64,000 bases of DNA. Source: Corynebacterium afermentans subsp. afermentans (GTDB taxonomy: Bacteria; Actinomycetota; Actinomycetes; Mycobacteriales; Mycobacteriaceae). Where the stretch lies: NCBI RefSeq assembly GCF_030408355.1, contig NZ_CP046606.1, forward strand, positions 682,001 through 746,000, written 5' to 3'. Below, piece after piece: positions 50,415 through 60,713 of the stretch (position 1 is the stretch's first letter; every line of letters begins with the position of its first letter). Position numbers and translations under genes: made by a program. A model generated the notes under the pieces. It saw only the letters and a program-made list of their open reading frames with translations, made no database searches and was not told the DNA's origin.

Positions 50415-51621
<1,207 letters not shown>

Positions 51622-52476
51622 ATGGCGGGGGCGCAACTCCTCGGGCCAGCCGAGATCCGCGACCTCGCCGCCGAGCTGGATGTCACGCCGACGAAGAAGC
51701 TGGGGCAGAACTTCCTGCACGACCCCAACACCGTGCGCCGCATCGTCGCGGCCGCGGATCTTTCTGCCGACGACCACGTCGTGGAGGTCGGGCCGGGCCT
51801 CGGCTCGCTCACCCTGGGGCTGATCGACACCGCCGCGAGTGTGACCGCGCTCGAGATCGACCCGCGCCTGGCCGGGCGCCTGTCCACCACCGTGGAGACG
51901 TTCGCCCCGCAGTACGCCGAGCGGCTGTCCGTGATCAACACCGACGCGCTGAAGGTCGCCCGCGCCGACTTTGACGTCGCGCCGACCGCGCTGGTGGCGA
52001 ATTTGCCCTACAACGTCTCGGTTCCGGTGCTGCTGCATTTGTTGGCGTCGTTGCCGTCGATACGCAGGGTGCTCGTGATGGTGCAAAAGGAAGTTGCCGA
52101 CCGCCTCGCTGCCCAACCCGGCTCGAAGACCTACGGCGTGCCCAGCGTCAAGGCCGCGTTCTACGGCGACGTCTCGCGCGCCGGCACGATTGGCAAGCAC
52201 GTGTTCTGGCCGGCACCGAACATCGAGTCGGGGCTGGTGCGCATCGACGTCGCGGCCGACGCCCCACGCGAGCTTCGCGACACTATCTTCCCGCTGGTGG
52301 ACGCCGCATTCGCCCAGCGCCGCAAGACGCTGCGCTCCACTCTGGCCGGCATCTACGGCTCGGCCGCGGCCGCCGAGGACGCGTTGCGCGCCGCCGGCAT
52401 CGACCCGGGCCTGCGCGGCGAGAAGCTCACCGTCGCAGACTTCATCCGCCTGGGGGAGGCCCGCCATGGTGCGTGA
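51622..52476 (+). CDS. ksgA: 16S rRNA dimethyladenosine transferase
   Basis: A 284-residue RsmA/KsgA enzyme dimethylating A1518 and A1519 of 16S r[28 protein letters not shown] (SAM site) and the catalytic [14 protein letters not shown] are intact. The ATG follows the rpfB stop without a gap, and the end overlaps ispE by 11 bp. Confidence 0.95.
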   Translation: MAGAQLLGPAEIRDLAAELDVTPTKKLGQNFLHDPNTVRRIVAAADLSADDHVVEVGPGLGSLTLGLIDTAASVTALEIDPRLAGRLSTTVETFAPQYAERLSVINTDALKVARADFDVAPTALVANLPYNVSVPVLLHLLASLPSIRRVLVMVQKEVADRLAAQPGSKTYGVPSVKAAFYGDVSRAGTIGKHVFWPAPNIESGLVRIDVAADAPRELRDTIFPLVDAAFAQRRKTLRSTLAGIYGSAAAAEDALRAAGIDPGLRGEKLTVADFIRLGEARHGA

Positions 52477-53413
52477 GATCGTCGCCTCCGCGCCGGGCAA
52501 GGTCAATCTGCACCTCGGCGTCGGTGAGGCGCGCACGGACGGCTACCACGACCTGGTCAGCGTTTTCCACGCGGTGGACCGGCGCGAGGTGGTGCGATTG
52601 CTTCTCGACGGCGACCCCGTAGCCGGCCCAGCAGTCGAGTCCATGCACACCACGTTTTTCGTGGACGAGCCGGACGAGGACATCGACGGGCCGAACAACC
52701 TGGCGTGGCGCGCCGTCGAGGCCGTGGTGGCGCGCGCGGGCGTGGCGGTGCCGCGCGTGCGCATCGAGGTGGACAAGCACGTCTTCGTCGCCGGCGGCAT
52801 GGCGGGCGGCTCCGCCGACGCGGCCGCCGCGCTGGTAGCGGCCAACGCGCTGGTGGCGCAGTTCGGCGAGCCGTTGCCGGACGAGGCGCTGCACGAGATC
52901 GCGGCGTCGCTCGGCGCGGACGTGCCCTTTTCGCTCATGGGCGGCACGGCGCTCGGCACAGGCCGCGGCGACGAGCTGGTCGAGATGCTCTCGCGCGGCC
53001 GGCTGCACTGGGTGTTCATCAACCCCAAGATCGGTATCAACACTTCGGGAGCGTTCTCGCTTCTCGACGACCTCCGGCACGGCAACCCCGCCCTCGTGCC
53101 GCATTTGGACGCCACCGAGCTGTCCCAGGCGCTGACCTCCGGCGACGTGGCGCGCGTCGCTGCGGCGCTGCACAACGACCTGGAGGCGCCCGCGTTGTCG
53201 ATGCGGCCGGTGCTCAAGCGCGTGCTCGGTGTAGCCGCAGAGGCTGGCCGCCGTGCCGTCGTCTCCGGGTCCGGCCCCACCGTGGCCGTGCTCTGCGATG
53301 ATGCCAACGCCGCGCGGTTCGCCGCTGAGCACTTGGCGGAGCAGTTCGACGGCTACGAGGTCTTCGTCGCCGAAGGCCCCGACCACGGCGCGGTGGTGGG
53401 GAAGGTGGGTTAA
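52466..53413 (+). CDS. ispE: 4-diphosphocytidyl-2-C-methyl-D-erythritol kinase
   Basis: A 315-residue GHMP kinase of the MEP isoprenoid pathway. [21 protein letters not shown] is split here as [13 protein letters not shown] plus [12 protein letters not shown]; the ATP loop is [20 protein letters not shown]. The late motif [13 protein letters not shown] completes the site. ATG 52466 is preceded by GGGGGAGG inside ksgA. Confidence 0.95.
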   Translation: MVREIVASAPGKVNLHLGVGEARTDGYHDLVSVFHAVDRREVVRLLLDGDPVAGPAVESMHTTFFVDEPDEDIDGPNNLAWRAVEAVVARAGVAVPRVRIEVDKHVFVAGGMAGGSADAAAALVAANALVAQFGEPLPDEALHEIAASLGADVPFSLMGGTALGTGRGDELVEMLSRGRLHWVFINPKIGINTSGAFSLLDDLRHGNPALVPHLDATELSQALTSGDVARVAAALHNDLEAPALSMRPVLKRVLGVAAEAGRRAVVSGSGPTVAVLCDDANAARFAAEHLAEQFDGYEVFVAEGPDHGAVVGKVG

Positions 53414-53458
53414 CCGGAGGCGTCGTTACGCGTGCGCCTGCGTAAGATTGCAAGCCAT

Positions 53459-55249
53459 ATGGCTAACCTGATCAACCTGGAAAACGTCTCCAAAACCTGG
53501 GTGCTGAAAACGCTTCTCGACGGGGTCTCGCTCGGCGTGCAGACCGGTGAGCGCATCGGCATCGTCGGCGTCAACGGCGGCGGCAAAACCACCCTGCTGG
53601 AAGTGCTCACCGGCATCGAGCCGCCGGACGCAGGGCGCGTCTCGCACACCTCGGATCTGCGCATGGCGGTGGTGACGCAGCGGTTCACACTGGATAGCGC
53701 GCTCACGGTCGGCCAGGCCGTCGTCGAGCCGCTGGGCCTGCAGACCTTCGAATGGGCCTCCAACGCCCGCGTGCGCGAGGTGCTCCAAGGCACCGGTGTG
53801 GCGGAGCTTGGCCTGGACACCCCGGTGGGGCAGCTCTCCGGCGGCGAGCGGCGCCGCGTCAACCTCGCCGCCGCGCTCGTGCAGGACCTGGACCTGGTGG
53901 TGCTGGACGAGCCGACCAACCACCTCGACGTCGAAGGTGTGCAATGGCTTGCCGACCACCTGCTCTCGCGCAAAGTCGCGGTCGTGGTGGTCACCCACGA
54001 CCGCTGGTTCCTCGACACCGTAGCCACGCTGACGTGGGAGGTGCATGACGGCACGGTCGATGTCTACGAGGGCGGCTACAACGACTGGACCTTCGCGCGC
54101 GCCGAGCGCGCCCGCCAGGCCGACGCCATCGAGCAGCGCCGCCAGAACCTCGCCCGCAAGGAGCTGGCGTGGCTGCGCCGCGGCGCACCGGCGCGCACCT
54201 CCAAGCCGCGCTACCGCATCGAGGCCGCCGAAGCCCTGATCAAGGACGTCCCGCCGCCGCGCGACACCGTCGAACTCATGGCCTTTTCCAAGCAGCGCCA
54301 GGGCCGCGTGGTCATCGAGCTCGAAGACGCGCGCATCGACGCCCCCGACGGCCGCACCCTGGTCGACCACCTCACCTGGCGCCTCGCGCCGGGCGAGCGC
54401 ATCGGCCTGGTCGGTGTGAACGGCTCGGGCAAAACCACCCTGCTGCGAACCCTGGCCGGCGAGTACCCGCTCGCAGCCGGCAAACGCATCGAGGGGCAAA
54501 CCACCCGCATTGGCTGGCTGCGCCAAGAACTCGACGACCTCGACCCGGAGCGCCGCGTCATCGACGCCGTCGAGGATGTGGCCACCTACATCTCCCTCGG
54601 CAAGAAGGAGCTGTCCGCCTCCCAGCTCGCCGAACGCCTCGGCTTCTCGCCGAAGCGCCAACGCACCCCTGTGCGCGACCTCTCCGGCGGCGAGCGCCGC
54701 CGCCTCCAACTCACCCGCGTGCTCATGAGCGAGCCGAACGTTTTGCTTCTCGACGAGCCCACGAACGACCTCGACATCGACACCCTCCAAGAGCTGGAAA
54801 ACCTCCTCGACTCCTGGCCCGGCACCCTGGTGGTTATCTCCCACGACCGCTACCTGATTGAGCGCATCGCCGACAACACCTACGCGCTGTTCGGCGACGG
54901 CAAGCTGACCAACCTGCCCGGCGGCATCCAGCAGTACTTGGACACCCGCGCCGACCAGGCCCGCACTGCCGGCGTGCTGGATCTGGGGGAGGGGAAACCG
55001 GAGGGCGTCGAGAAGCAAATGAGCTCCCAACAAGAGCGCGAACTGCATAAGAAGATGAAGGCCCTCGAGCGCAAAATCGCCAAGGAAAACGAGCGGGCGG
55101 AAGCACTCGAAACCGAAATCGCCGAGCTTTCCGAAGCCGGCGAATTCGACACCATCGGCGCCAAAACCAAAGAGCTCAACGCCGTGAAGGACGCCCGCGA
55201 GGAGCTCGAGATGGAATGGCTCGAACTCGGCGAACAGCTCGAAGGCTAG
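53459..55249 (+). CDS. ABC-F family ATPase
   Basis: A 596-residue protein with two ATP-binding cassettes and no transmembrane domain. Walker A are GVNGGGKTTLL and GVNGSGKTTLL, signatures LSGGERRRVN and LSGGERRRLQ, Walker B VVLDEPTNHLD and LLLDEPTNDLD. A C-terminal coiled coil (about 520-590) resembles Uup. ABC-F proteins act on the ribosome in translation or antibiotic protection; the subgroup is not certain. The start MANLINLENV is preceded by TAAGAT 10 nt upstream. Its TAG stop is the start of the next gene's -10. Confidence 0.9.
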   Translation: MANLINLENVSKTWVLKTLLDGVSLGVQTGERIGIVGVNGGGKTTLLEVLTGIEPPDAGRVSHTSDLRMAVVTQRFTLDSALTVGQAVVEPLGLQTFEWASNARVREVLQGTGVAELGLDTPVGQLSGGERRRVNLAAALVQDLDLVVLDEPTNHLDVEGVQWLADHLLSRKVAVVVVTHDRWFLDTVATLTWEVHDGTVDVYEGGYNDWTFARAERARQADAIEQRRQNLARKELAWLRRGAPARTSKPRYRIEAAEALIKDVPPPRDTVELMAFSKQRQGRVVIELEDARIDAPDGRTLVDHLTWRLAPGERIGLVGVNGSGKTTLLRTLAGEYPLAAGKRIEGQTTRIGWLRQELDDLDPERRVIDAVEDVATYISLGKKELSASQLAERLGFSPKRQRTPVRDLSGGERRRLQLTRVLMSEPNVLLLDEPTNDLDIDTLQELENLLDSWPGTLVVISHDRYLIERIADNTYALFGDGKLTNLPGGIQQYLDTRADQARTAGVLDLGEGKPEGVEKQMSSQQERELHKKMKALERKIAKENERAEALETEIAELSEAGEFDTIGAKTKELNAVKDAREELEMEWLELGEQLEG

Positions 55250-55252
55250 GGT
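55247..55252 (+). promoter_or_regulatory. -10 element embedded in the ABC-F stop codon
   Basis: TAGGGT starts with the TAG stop of the ABC-F gene and is 7 nt before the ATG at 55260. Confidence 0.5.
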
Positions 55253-55259
55253 GGGGCGC

Positions 55260-55583
55260 ATGATTTTGATCAACGTGCGATTCAAGCCCCTGCCCGAACA
55301 CGTCGACAACTTCCGCGAACTGGTCAAGGACTTCACCGACGCCTCCCGCGCCGAAGAAGGCAACATCTTCTTCGACTGGTACCGCAACGAAGACAACCCC
55401 GACGAATACCTGCTCATCGAGGCATTCCAAGACGACGCCGCCGAAGCCCACGTCAACTCCGACCACTTCAAGGCCGCCCAGGAATTCTTCCCCACGATCC
55501 TCAAAGAGACCCCCACCATCATCAACACCCTCATCGAAGGCAAGACCGAGTGGGACCAGATGGCGGAGTTCAAGGTCTCCTAG
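55260..55583 (+). CDS. ABM-domain monooxygenase (YgiN-like)
   Basis: A 107-residue ferredoxin-like alpha/beta-barrel protein: ILINVRFKPLPEHVDNF, GNIFFDWYRNEDNPDEYLL, EAFQDDAAEAHVNSDHFK. The NPDEYLLIEAFQD pattern and His residues in AHVNSDHFK fit quinol/antibiotic monooxygenases of the ABM family. It does not have the heme residues of the MhuD-like protein at 13733. GTG 55251 is an alternative start. Confidence 0.8.
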   Translation: MILINVRFKPLPEHVDNFRELVKDFTDASRAEEGNIFFDWYRNEDNPDEYLLIEAFQDDAAEAHVNSDHFKAAQEFFPTILKETPTIINTLIEGKTEWDQMAEFKVS

Positions 55584-55679
55584 GGGTAACCCCAGAGGGG
55601 CGCAATGTTTCCTGGAGCGCATTCATGGCTTAATATCTCCCCCGTCACATTTTCCTAGAACGTGAAAGGGGTGTCCCCA

Positions 55680-56936
55680 GTGACCGCTCCAGATCCGACC
55701 CAGAGTGGGTCCACCGCGGCCGACGTGCCCGCGAAACCACCAGCCGCGGCGAGGGGGATCGGCCCCATGATCGGCGCCATCTTCCTCATGGCCACCTCGG
55801 CCATCGGCCCAGGATTCCTCACCCAAACATCCGTCTTCACCGTGAAGATGGGCGCAGCGCTCGCCTTCGCGATCCTGCTGTCCATCGTCATCGACATCGC
55901 CGTGCAACTCAACGTCTGGCGCATCCTCGGCGTATCCGGCCTGCGCGCCAGCGAACTCGCCAACAAGGTGGTGCCCGGCCTCGGCTGGGCACTCGCGGTG
56001 CTCGTCGGCGTCGGCGGCTTCATCTTCAACATCGGCAACGTCGCCGGCACGGGCCTCGGCCTGCAGGCACTCGCCGGCATTGAACCGCGCATCGGCGGCG
56101 CCATCTCCGCCGTCATCGCCCTGGTGGTGTTCCTGTCAAAGCGCGCCGGCGCCGCACTCGACGTCATCGTCGGCATCCTCGGCGCGATGATGATCCTGCT
56201 CATGCTGTATGTCGCCATCTCCTCGAACCCGCCGGTGGCGGAGGCCATGCGGCAGACGGTCGCGCCTGAGGCGATCGACTTCAACGTCATCACCATCCTC
56301 ATCGGCGGAACCGTCGGCGGATACATCGTGTTCGCCGGCGTACACCGCCTCATCGACGCAGGCCACACCGGGCCGGAAAACATCGATTACCTCACCCGGT
56401 CCTCGGTCACCGGCATCATCGTCACCGGCATCATGCGCGTGCTGCTGTTCCTCGCGGTGCTCGGCGTGGTGGCCACCGGTGTCACGTTGTCCAAGGACAA
56501 CACTGCCGCCGACGTGTTCTACCAGGCCGCCGGCGAGTTCGGCCGCCGCGCGTTCGGCCTCGTGCTGTGGGCCGCTGGCCTGTCCTCGGTGATCGGCGCG
56601 TCGTTTACCTCCGTGTCGTTTATGACCAAGCAGGGCTTCGACCCGAAGAAGCGCACGATGTTCACCGTCGCGTTTATTGTCGCCTCCGCCGCGATCTTCC
56701 TCGCGCTCGGCGGCACCCCGCCGCAGAAGGTGCTGCTGTTCGCCGGCGCGTTCAACGGCTTGATCCTCCCGATCGGTTTCGCGGTGGTGCTCTTCGCCGG
56801 CATCTTCCGCCGAGACCTGTTGCGCGGCTACAAGCCGCCGGCGTGGATGCTCACGATCGGTGTGCTCGTGCTGGTGCTCACGCTGTACATGGGTTGGAGC
56901 TCCATTAGCAAGCTTCCGGAGATTATCTCGATGTAG
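55680..56936 (+). CDS. NRAMP-like transporter (YcsG type)
   Basis: A 418-residue membrane protein with eleven hydrophobic segments. The first segment reads SAIGPGFLTQTSVF, so the metal-binding DPGN motif of true NRAMP manganese transporters is missing. This fits the YcsG-like branch that accompanies 5-oxoproline genes. I infer uptake of an organic substrate or an unusual ion. GTG 55680 has AAAGGGG 8 nt upstream; GTG 55662 and 55671 are possible but lack a ribosome-binding site. Confidence 0.75.
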   Translation: MTAPDPTQSGSTAADVPAKPPAAARGIGPMIGAIFLMATSAIGPGFLTQTSVFTVKMGAALAFAILLSIVIDIAVQLNVWRILGVSGLRASELANKVVPGLGWALAVLVGVGGFIFNIGNVAGTGLGLQALAGIEPRIGGAISAVIALVVFLSKRAGAALDVIVGILGAMMILLMLYVAISSNPPVAEAMRQTVAPEAIDFNVITILIGGTVGGYIVFAGVHRLIDAGHTGPENIDYLTRSSVTGIIVTGIMRVLLFLAVLGVVATGVTLSKDNTAADVFYQAAGEFGRRAFGLVLWAAGLSSVIGASFTSVSFMTKQGFDPKKRTMFTVAFIVASAAIFLALGGTPPQKVLLFAGAFNGLILPIGFAVVLFAGIFRRDLLRGYKPPAWMLTIGVLVLVLTLYMGWSSISKLPEIISM

Positions 56937-56939
56937 CGT
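56934..56939 (+). promoter_or_regulatory. -10 element of the ycsI-like gene, embedded in a stop codon
   Basis: TAGCGT begins with the TAG stop of the NRAMP-like gene and lies 6 nt before the ATG at 56946. Confidence 0.45.
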
Positions 56940-56945
56940 TGAGGC

Positions 56946-57725
56946 ATGTACGCCTCCTACACCCCAGCGCAAGCCCGCGCGTTGTTCCGCACCACGGATG
57001 TGGCGACAACGGCGGGCTTTTCCGCTGGCTTCGCCCAGGCCAATCTGATCGCGCTGGATCGGAAGTACGCGTTCGATTTCTTGTTGTTCGCGCAGCGCAA
57101 CCCGAAGCCGTGCCCGCTGCTCGGGGTGTTAGAGCCGGGCGAAGTTTCCTCGCCGCTGCTTGCGGGTGGCGATATCCGCACCGACATTCCGTCCTACCGG
57201 GTGTTTTCGCACGGCTCGCTTATCGACGAACCAACGGATGCCACCGCCTACTGGACCGAGAACACCGTCGCATTTGTCATCGGGTGCTCCTTCACCTTCG
57301 AACAGGCATTGCTAGACAACAATGTGCCGGTCGCCCACATCGAACAGGGGGTGAACGTGCCGATGTATCTGACCAACATCGACTGCGAACCTGCCGGGGT
57401 ATTCAGCGGGAAGATGGTGGTCTCCATGCGTCCCATCCCGGCGAACTTGGTGTCGGACGCGGTGCGGATCACCTCGCGCTACCCGGCGGTGCACGGAGCG
57501 CCGGTGCACGTGGGGGAGCCGGGGCTAATCGGCATCGACGACCTGGCCGCGCCCGATTTCGGCGACGATGTAGACATCCCAGCAGGTTGGGTGCCGGTGT
57601 TCTGGGCGTGTGGGGTCACGCCGCAGTCGATCGTGATGCATTCGAAACCGGAGCTGGCAATCTGCCATTCGCCGGGCAAGATGCTCATCACCGACGTGCG
57701 GGACGTGGCGTACCAGGTTCCCTAA
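56946..57725 (+). CDS. YcsI / DUF1445 putative hydro-lyase or D-glutamate cyclase
   Basis: A 259-residue protein of the YcsI (UPF0317) family: TTAGFSAGFAQANLIALDRK, FDFLLFAQRNPKPCPLLGVL, FVIGCSFTFEQALLDNNVP and VFWACGVTPQSIVMHSKPEL. A vertebrate member is D-glutamate cyclase, which interconverts D-glutamate and 5-oxo-D-proline. That reaction fits the neighbouring pyroglutamate genes, but activity here is inference. It is followed by the DUF222 gene that separates it from pxpA-pxpBC. Confidence 0.83.
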   Translation: MYASYTPAQARALFRTTDVATTAGFSAGFAQANLIALDRKYAFDFLLFAQRNPKPCPLLGVLEPGEVSSPLLAGGDIRTDIPSYRVFSHGSLIDEPTDATAYWTENTVAFVIGCSFTFEQALLDNNVPVAHIEQGVNVPMYLTNIDCEPAGVFSGKMVVSMRPIPANLVSDAVRITSRYPAVHGAPVHVGEPGLIGIDDLAAPDFGDDVDIPAGWVPVFWACGVTPQSIVMHSKPELAICHSPGKMLITDVRDVAYQVP

Positions 57726-57734
57726 AGGTCCCGG

Positions 57735-57776
57735 CTGTGGACAACTTTGGTGCTTTTTGAAGCGGGTTATCCACAG
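57735..57776. promoter_or_regulatory. Inverted pair of DnaA-box-like sequences
   Basis: TGTGGACAA (57736-57744, the complement of TTGTCCACA) and TTATCCACA (57767-57775). Both are perfect 9-bp DnaA boxes in opposite orientation. Extended by one base each they form a 10-bp inverted repeat with one mismatch. They lie between the ycsI-like gene and the DUF222/HNH gene. Confidence 0.5.
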
Positions 57777-57814
57777 TTTCTGGTTGTGGGGGTTGTGTGG
57801 GGTTGCGTTGGGTT

Positions 57815-57820
57815 TAGGGT
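57815..57820 (+). promoter_or_regulatory. -10 element of the second DUF222/HNH gene
   Basis: TAGGGT, 8 nt before the ATG at 57829; no Shine-Dalgarno. Confidence 0.45.
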
Positions 57821-57828
57821 CTGTGGCC

Positions 57829-58908
57829 ATGAACTCGTTCGACGCATTCATCCAGGCGATGTCCGCAGTATCCATGGAGACACTGCGGCACTTCGACCTG
57901 CCGGTTGCCCTTGCTGCCGGGATGGCGCCGGATCGGGCGCGTGCGTGGGATCAGATGCAGGACGTCTACTACGGGACAACGAAATTCACCCGCAAGCAAT
58001 CGGAGGCTGTGCAGAAAGCCCGCGGGTTCTCCCTCGACGAACTCGGACTGATCGAACGTCGCATCAGCGGAGTGAAAGATGCCGGCGAGCGGTGGCGGCT
58101 GCGGCTAGAACTGTTGGATGTCACCGGCGGGTACCGCGCGATCGAACGCGCCGCACGAGAGATCGTGCCCCGCGAGGACAATGCCCCGACAAAGAAACAG
58201 GTGGCGTTCTCGGCGCCGAGAAACGGGCGGGCGCGCATCACCATCGACACCACCGACCGCAAAGCAGCCGACTTAGAGCATCGCCTGCGGCAAGGCATCG
58301 ACGCCACGCTGCCGGCGGCGGCGCAGATGGAGGAGGCGTTCTGGCGCATCGTCGAAGGTAAGGCTGGCGGGGTGGTCGCCGCCGCGCCACGGCCGATTGT
58401 GATGGTGCCGATCACCGAGCACGCACGCATCATGGCGGGTGACGGCGACGACGTCATCCTGACGCTGACTGACGGCACCATCATGACGGGTGCGGAGTAC
58501 CTCCAGCAAGAGTTCGGCGAGGCACTCGAGGTCGCAGCCTTCCACCCCGAGGAAGGCGCGGTGAACCTCTACGACACCGAGCGCTTCGCCAACCAGAAAC
58601 AGCGCGATCTTGCCTGCATGGTCTCACCCGTGTGCGCGTTCCCCGGCTGCCGCCACGGGGCGTACGGGTCGGAGATTCATCACGTGACAGCGTGGAAACA
58701 CGGCGGGCTGACCAACATGAACAACCTGGTGCCGCTATGCAGGTATCACAACCGGATCAACGACGATGACCCCTGGCGCACCAAACGCGGCCGCATCGCC
58801 ATGATCAGGGGCGCACCCTGGTGGATCTCACCCCGCGGGTACCACATCAAAAACACCGACCGCGGAGCACTCGAGCAGCTCTTCGGCCCCCGAAGAGCAG
58901 GCCCCTAG
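57829..58908 (+). CDS. DUF222 / HNH endonuclease domain protein
   Basis: A 359-residue protein of the same class as 8557-10107 but shorter. The helical DUF222 part (1-270) is followed by the HNH motif CAFPGCRHGAYGSEIHHVTA, then WKHGGLTNMNNLVPLC and RYHNRIND. The nuclease residues look intact. It sits in the middle of a pyroglutamate gene set as if inserted there. The ATG 57829 is chosen from the promoter; the frame is open upstream to 57757. Convergent with the biotin carboxylase gene. Confidence 0.85.
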   Translation: MNSFDAFIQAMSAVSMETLRHFDLPVALAAGMAPDRARAWDQMQDVYYGTTKFTRKQSEAVQKARGFSLDELGLIERRISGVKDAGERWRLRLELLDVTGGYRAIERAAREIVPREDNAPTKKQVAFSAPRNGRARITIDTTDRKAADLEHRLRQGIDATLPAAAQMEEAFWRIVEGKAGGVVAAAPRPIVMVPITEHARIMAGDGDDVILTLTDGTIMTGAEYLQQEFGEALEVAAFHPEEGAVNLYDTERFANQKQRDLACMVSPVCAFPGCRHGAYGSEIHHVTAWKHGGLTNMNNLVPLCRYHNRINDDDPWRTKRGRIAMIRGAPWWISPRGYHIKNTDRGALEQLFGPRRAGP

Positions 58909-58961
58909 ACAACGCGAAACGCCGCCGCCCAACAACGGACGACGGCGTAACACCCGCGCGC

Positions 58962-60710
58962 CTAGGAAATCGTCGCGATGGTGGCGTTCGCCTTGACGCG
59001 CTCGCCCTGTTGTGCGGCGAGGGAGATCTGCCCGTCTCGAGGCGCTTTGATCTGCGATTCCATTTTCATGGCCTCGACTGTGGCGATCGCGTCGCCCTTG
59101 GAGACAACGTCGCCGTCGGCGACCAACCATTCAACGATGGTGGCTTCGTACTTCGACGTCACGGCTCCTGCTTCGTCGCTGGCCGGGCCAGCTGTTTCGG
59201 CCGGGGCCGTGGCCGCGCCGCCGCCGAGCATGGCGACGGGGAAGCCGATGGTGTGCAGTCGGCCGTCGATTTCCACGACGACGTCGCGGCGCTCGTCGTA
59301 GATGTGCTCGATGTCGACGCCGTTGTGTTTCTGCGACGGTGAGTAGTTGTGGTCGACCCAGTCGGTGTAGACGTCGAGGCTCTCACCGGTGATTTCGGGC
59401 GCGTCGACCATGTCGCGGTGGAACGGCAGCACGGTGCGCACGCCTTCGATGACGAACTCGCTGAGCGCCTGCTTTGCGCGGGCGAGGGCGGTGTCGCGGT
59501 CGGGTCCCCAGACTACGAGTTTGCCCATGAGCGAGTCGTAGTACGGCGGGATTTGTCCGCCGGTGCGAACGCCGGTGTCGATGCGCACGCCTGGTCCGGT
59601 CGGCACGTCGAAGCGCGTCGCCGTGCCGGGCGAGGGGGCGAAGCCGTTGGTGACATCTTCGGCGTTGATGCGGAACTCAAAAGCATGACCGCTTATCGAC
59701 GGGTCGATCCCGTTGCCGCCGTTGCTCTTCGAGTCGACGAAGGAAAGGGGCAACCCATCCGCGATCCGGAACTGCTCGGCGATGATGTCCACGCCGGTGA
59801 CGGCCTCGGTGATGGGGTGCTCGACCTGGACGCGGGTGTTGACCTCCAAAAACGACACGGTGCCGTCTTCGGAGACGATGTATTCGACGGTGCCGGCGGA
59901 CTGGTAGTTCGCCTTGCGGATGATTTCGCGGGCGCCTTCTTCGATGGCGCTGCGCTGCTCGTCGGTGAGGAACGGGGCGGGGGCTTCCTCGATGAGTTTT
60001 TGGAAGCGGCGCTGGGTGGAGCAGTCGCGGGTGCCGAGCACTGCGACGTTGCCGTGCGCGTCGGCAAGCACTTGCGCCTCGACGTGGCGCGGGTGGGTGA
60101 GGAACTTCTCCACGTAGCACTCGCCGCGGCCGAACGCCTCCTTTGCCTCGCGACCAGCGGAGGCGAAGCCTTCCTCGATGTCGGCTTCGTCGAAGACAAC
60201 TTTCAGGCCGCGGCCGCCGCCGCCGAAGGCTGCCTTGATCGCGATCGGCATGCCGTGCTTGTCGGCGAAGTCGCGGGCTTCCTCCCAGGTGGACAGCGGC
60301 TCGCCGGTGCCTGGTGCGAGCGGGGCGTCAACCTCGACGGCAAGGGCGCGGGCAGAGAGTTTGTCGCCGAGTAGTTCGATGGCCTCCGGCGATGGTCCGA
60401 TCCAGGTCAGGCCGGCCTGCTCGACGGTGCGGGCGAAGTCGGCGTTTTCGGACAGGAACCCGTAGCCGGGGTGGAGGCAGTCGGCGCCGGCGCGGTGCGC
60501 GATCTCGATGAGCGCCGGGATGTTCATGTACGTCTCGGCGGAGGTCTTGCCCGGCAGCAGGTAGGCCTCGTCGGCGATCTGGGTGTGCAGCGCCCCGGTG
60601 TCCGGCTCGGAATAGACGGCGATGGAGCGGATGCCCAGATCGCGGGCGGTGCGCGCGATGCGCGCGGCGATCTCGCCGCGGTTGGCAATCAGTACGGCAG
60701 AAAGAGTCAT
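58962..60710 (-). CDS. Biotin carboxylase with BCCP domain
   Basis: A 582-residue protein. A biotin carboxylase (1-445: VLIANRGEIAARIARTAR, KAAFGGGGRGLKVV, EVNTRVQVEHPITE) is linked to a C-terminal biotinyl domain with VEAMKMESQ (Lys biotinylated). It can charge biotin with CO2 but has no acyl-CoA carboxyltransferase partner here. Instead it is 3 bp behind the PxpB-PxpC fusion, whose domains are the carboxyltransferase half of urea carboxylase. The pair therefore looks like a split, urea-carboxylase-like enzyme. Confidence 0.88.
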   Translation of the reverse strand: MTLSAVLIANRGEIAARIARTARDLGIRSIAVYSEPDTGALHTQIADEAYLLPGKTSAETYMNIPALIEIAHRAGADCLHPGYGFLSENADFARTVEQAGLTWIGPSPEAIELLGDKLSARALAVEVDAPLAPGTGEPLSTWEEARDFADKHGMPIAIKAAFGGGGRGLKVVFDEADIEEGFASAGREAKEAFGRGECYVEKFLTHPRHVEAQVLADAHGNVAVLGTRDCSTQRRFQKLIEEAPAPFLTDEQRSAIEEGAREIIRKANYQSAGTVEYIVSEDGTVSFLEVNTRVQVEHPITEAVTGVDIIAEQFRIADGLPLSFVDSKSNGGNGIDPSISGHAFEFRINAEDVTNGFAPSPGTATRFDVPTGPGVRIDTGVRTGGQIPPYYDSLMGKLVVWGPDRDTALARAKQALSEFVIEGVRTVLPFHRDMVDAPEITGESLDVYTDWVDHNYSPSQKHNGVDIEHIYDERRDVVVEIDGRLHTIGFPVAMLGGGAATAPAETAGPASDEAGAVTSKYEATIVEWLVADGDVVSKGDAIATVEAMKMESQIKAPRDGQISLAAQQGERVKANATIATIS

Positions 60711-60713
60711 GAA

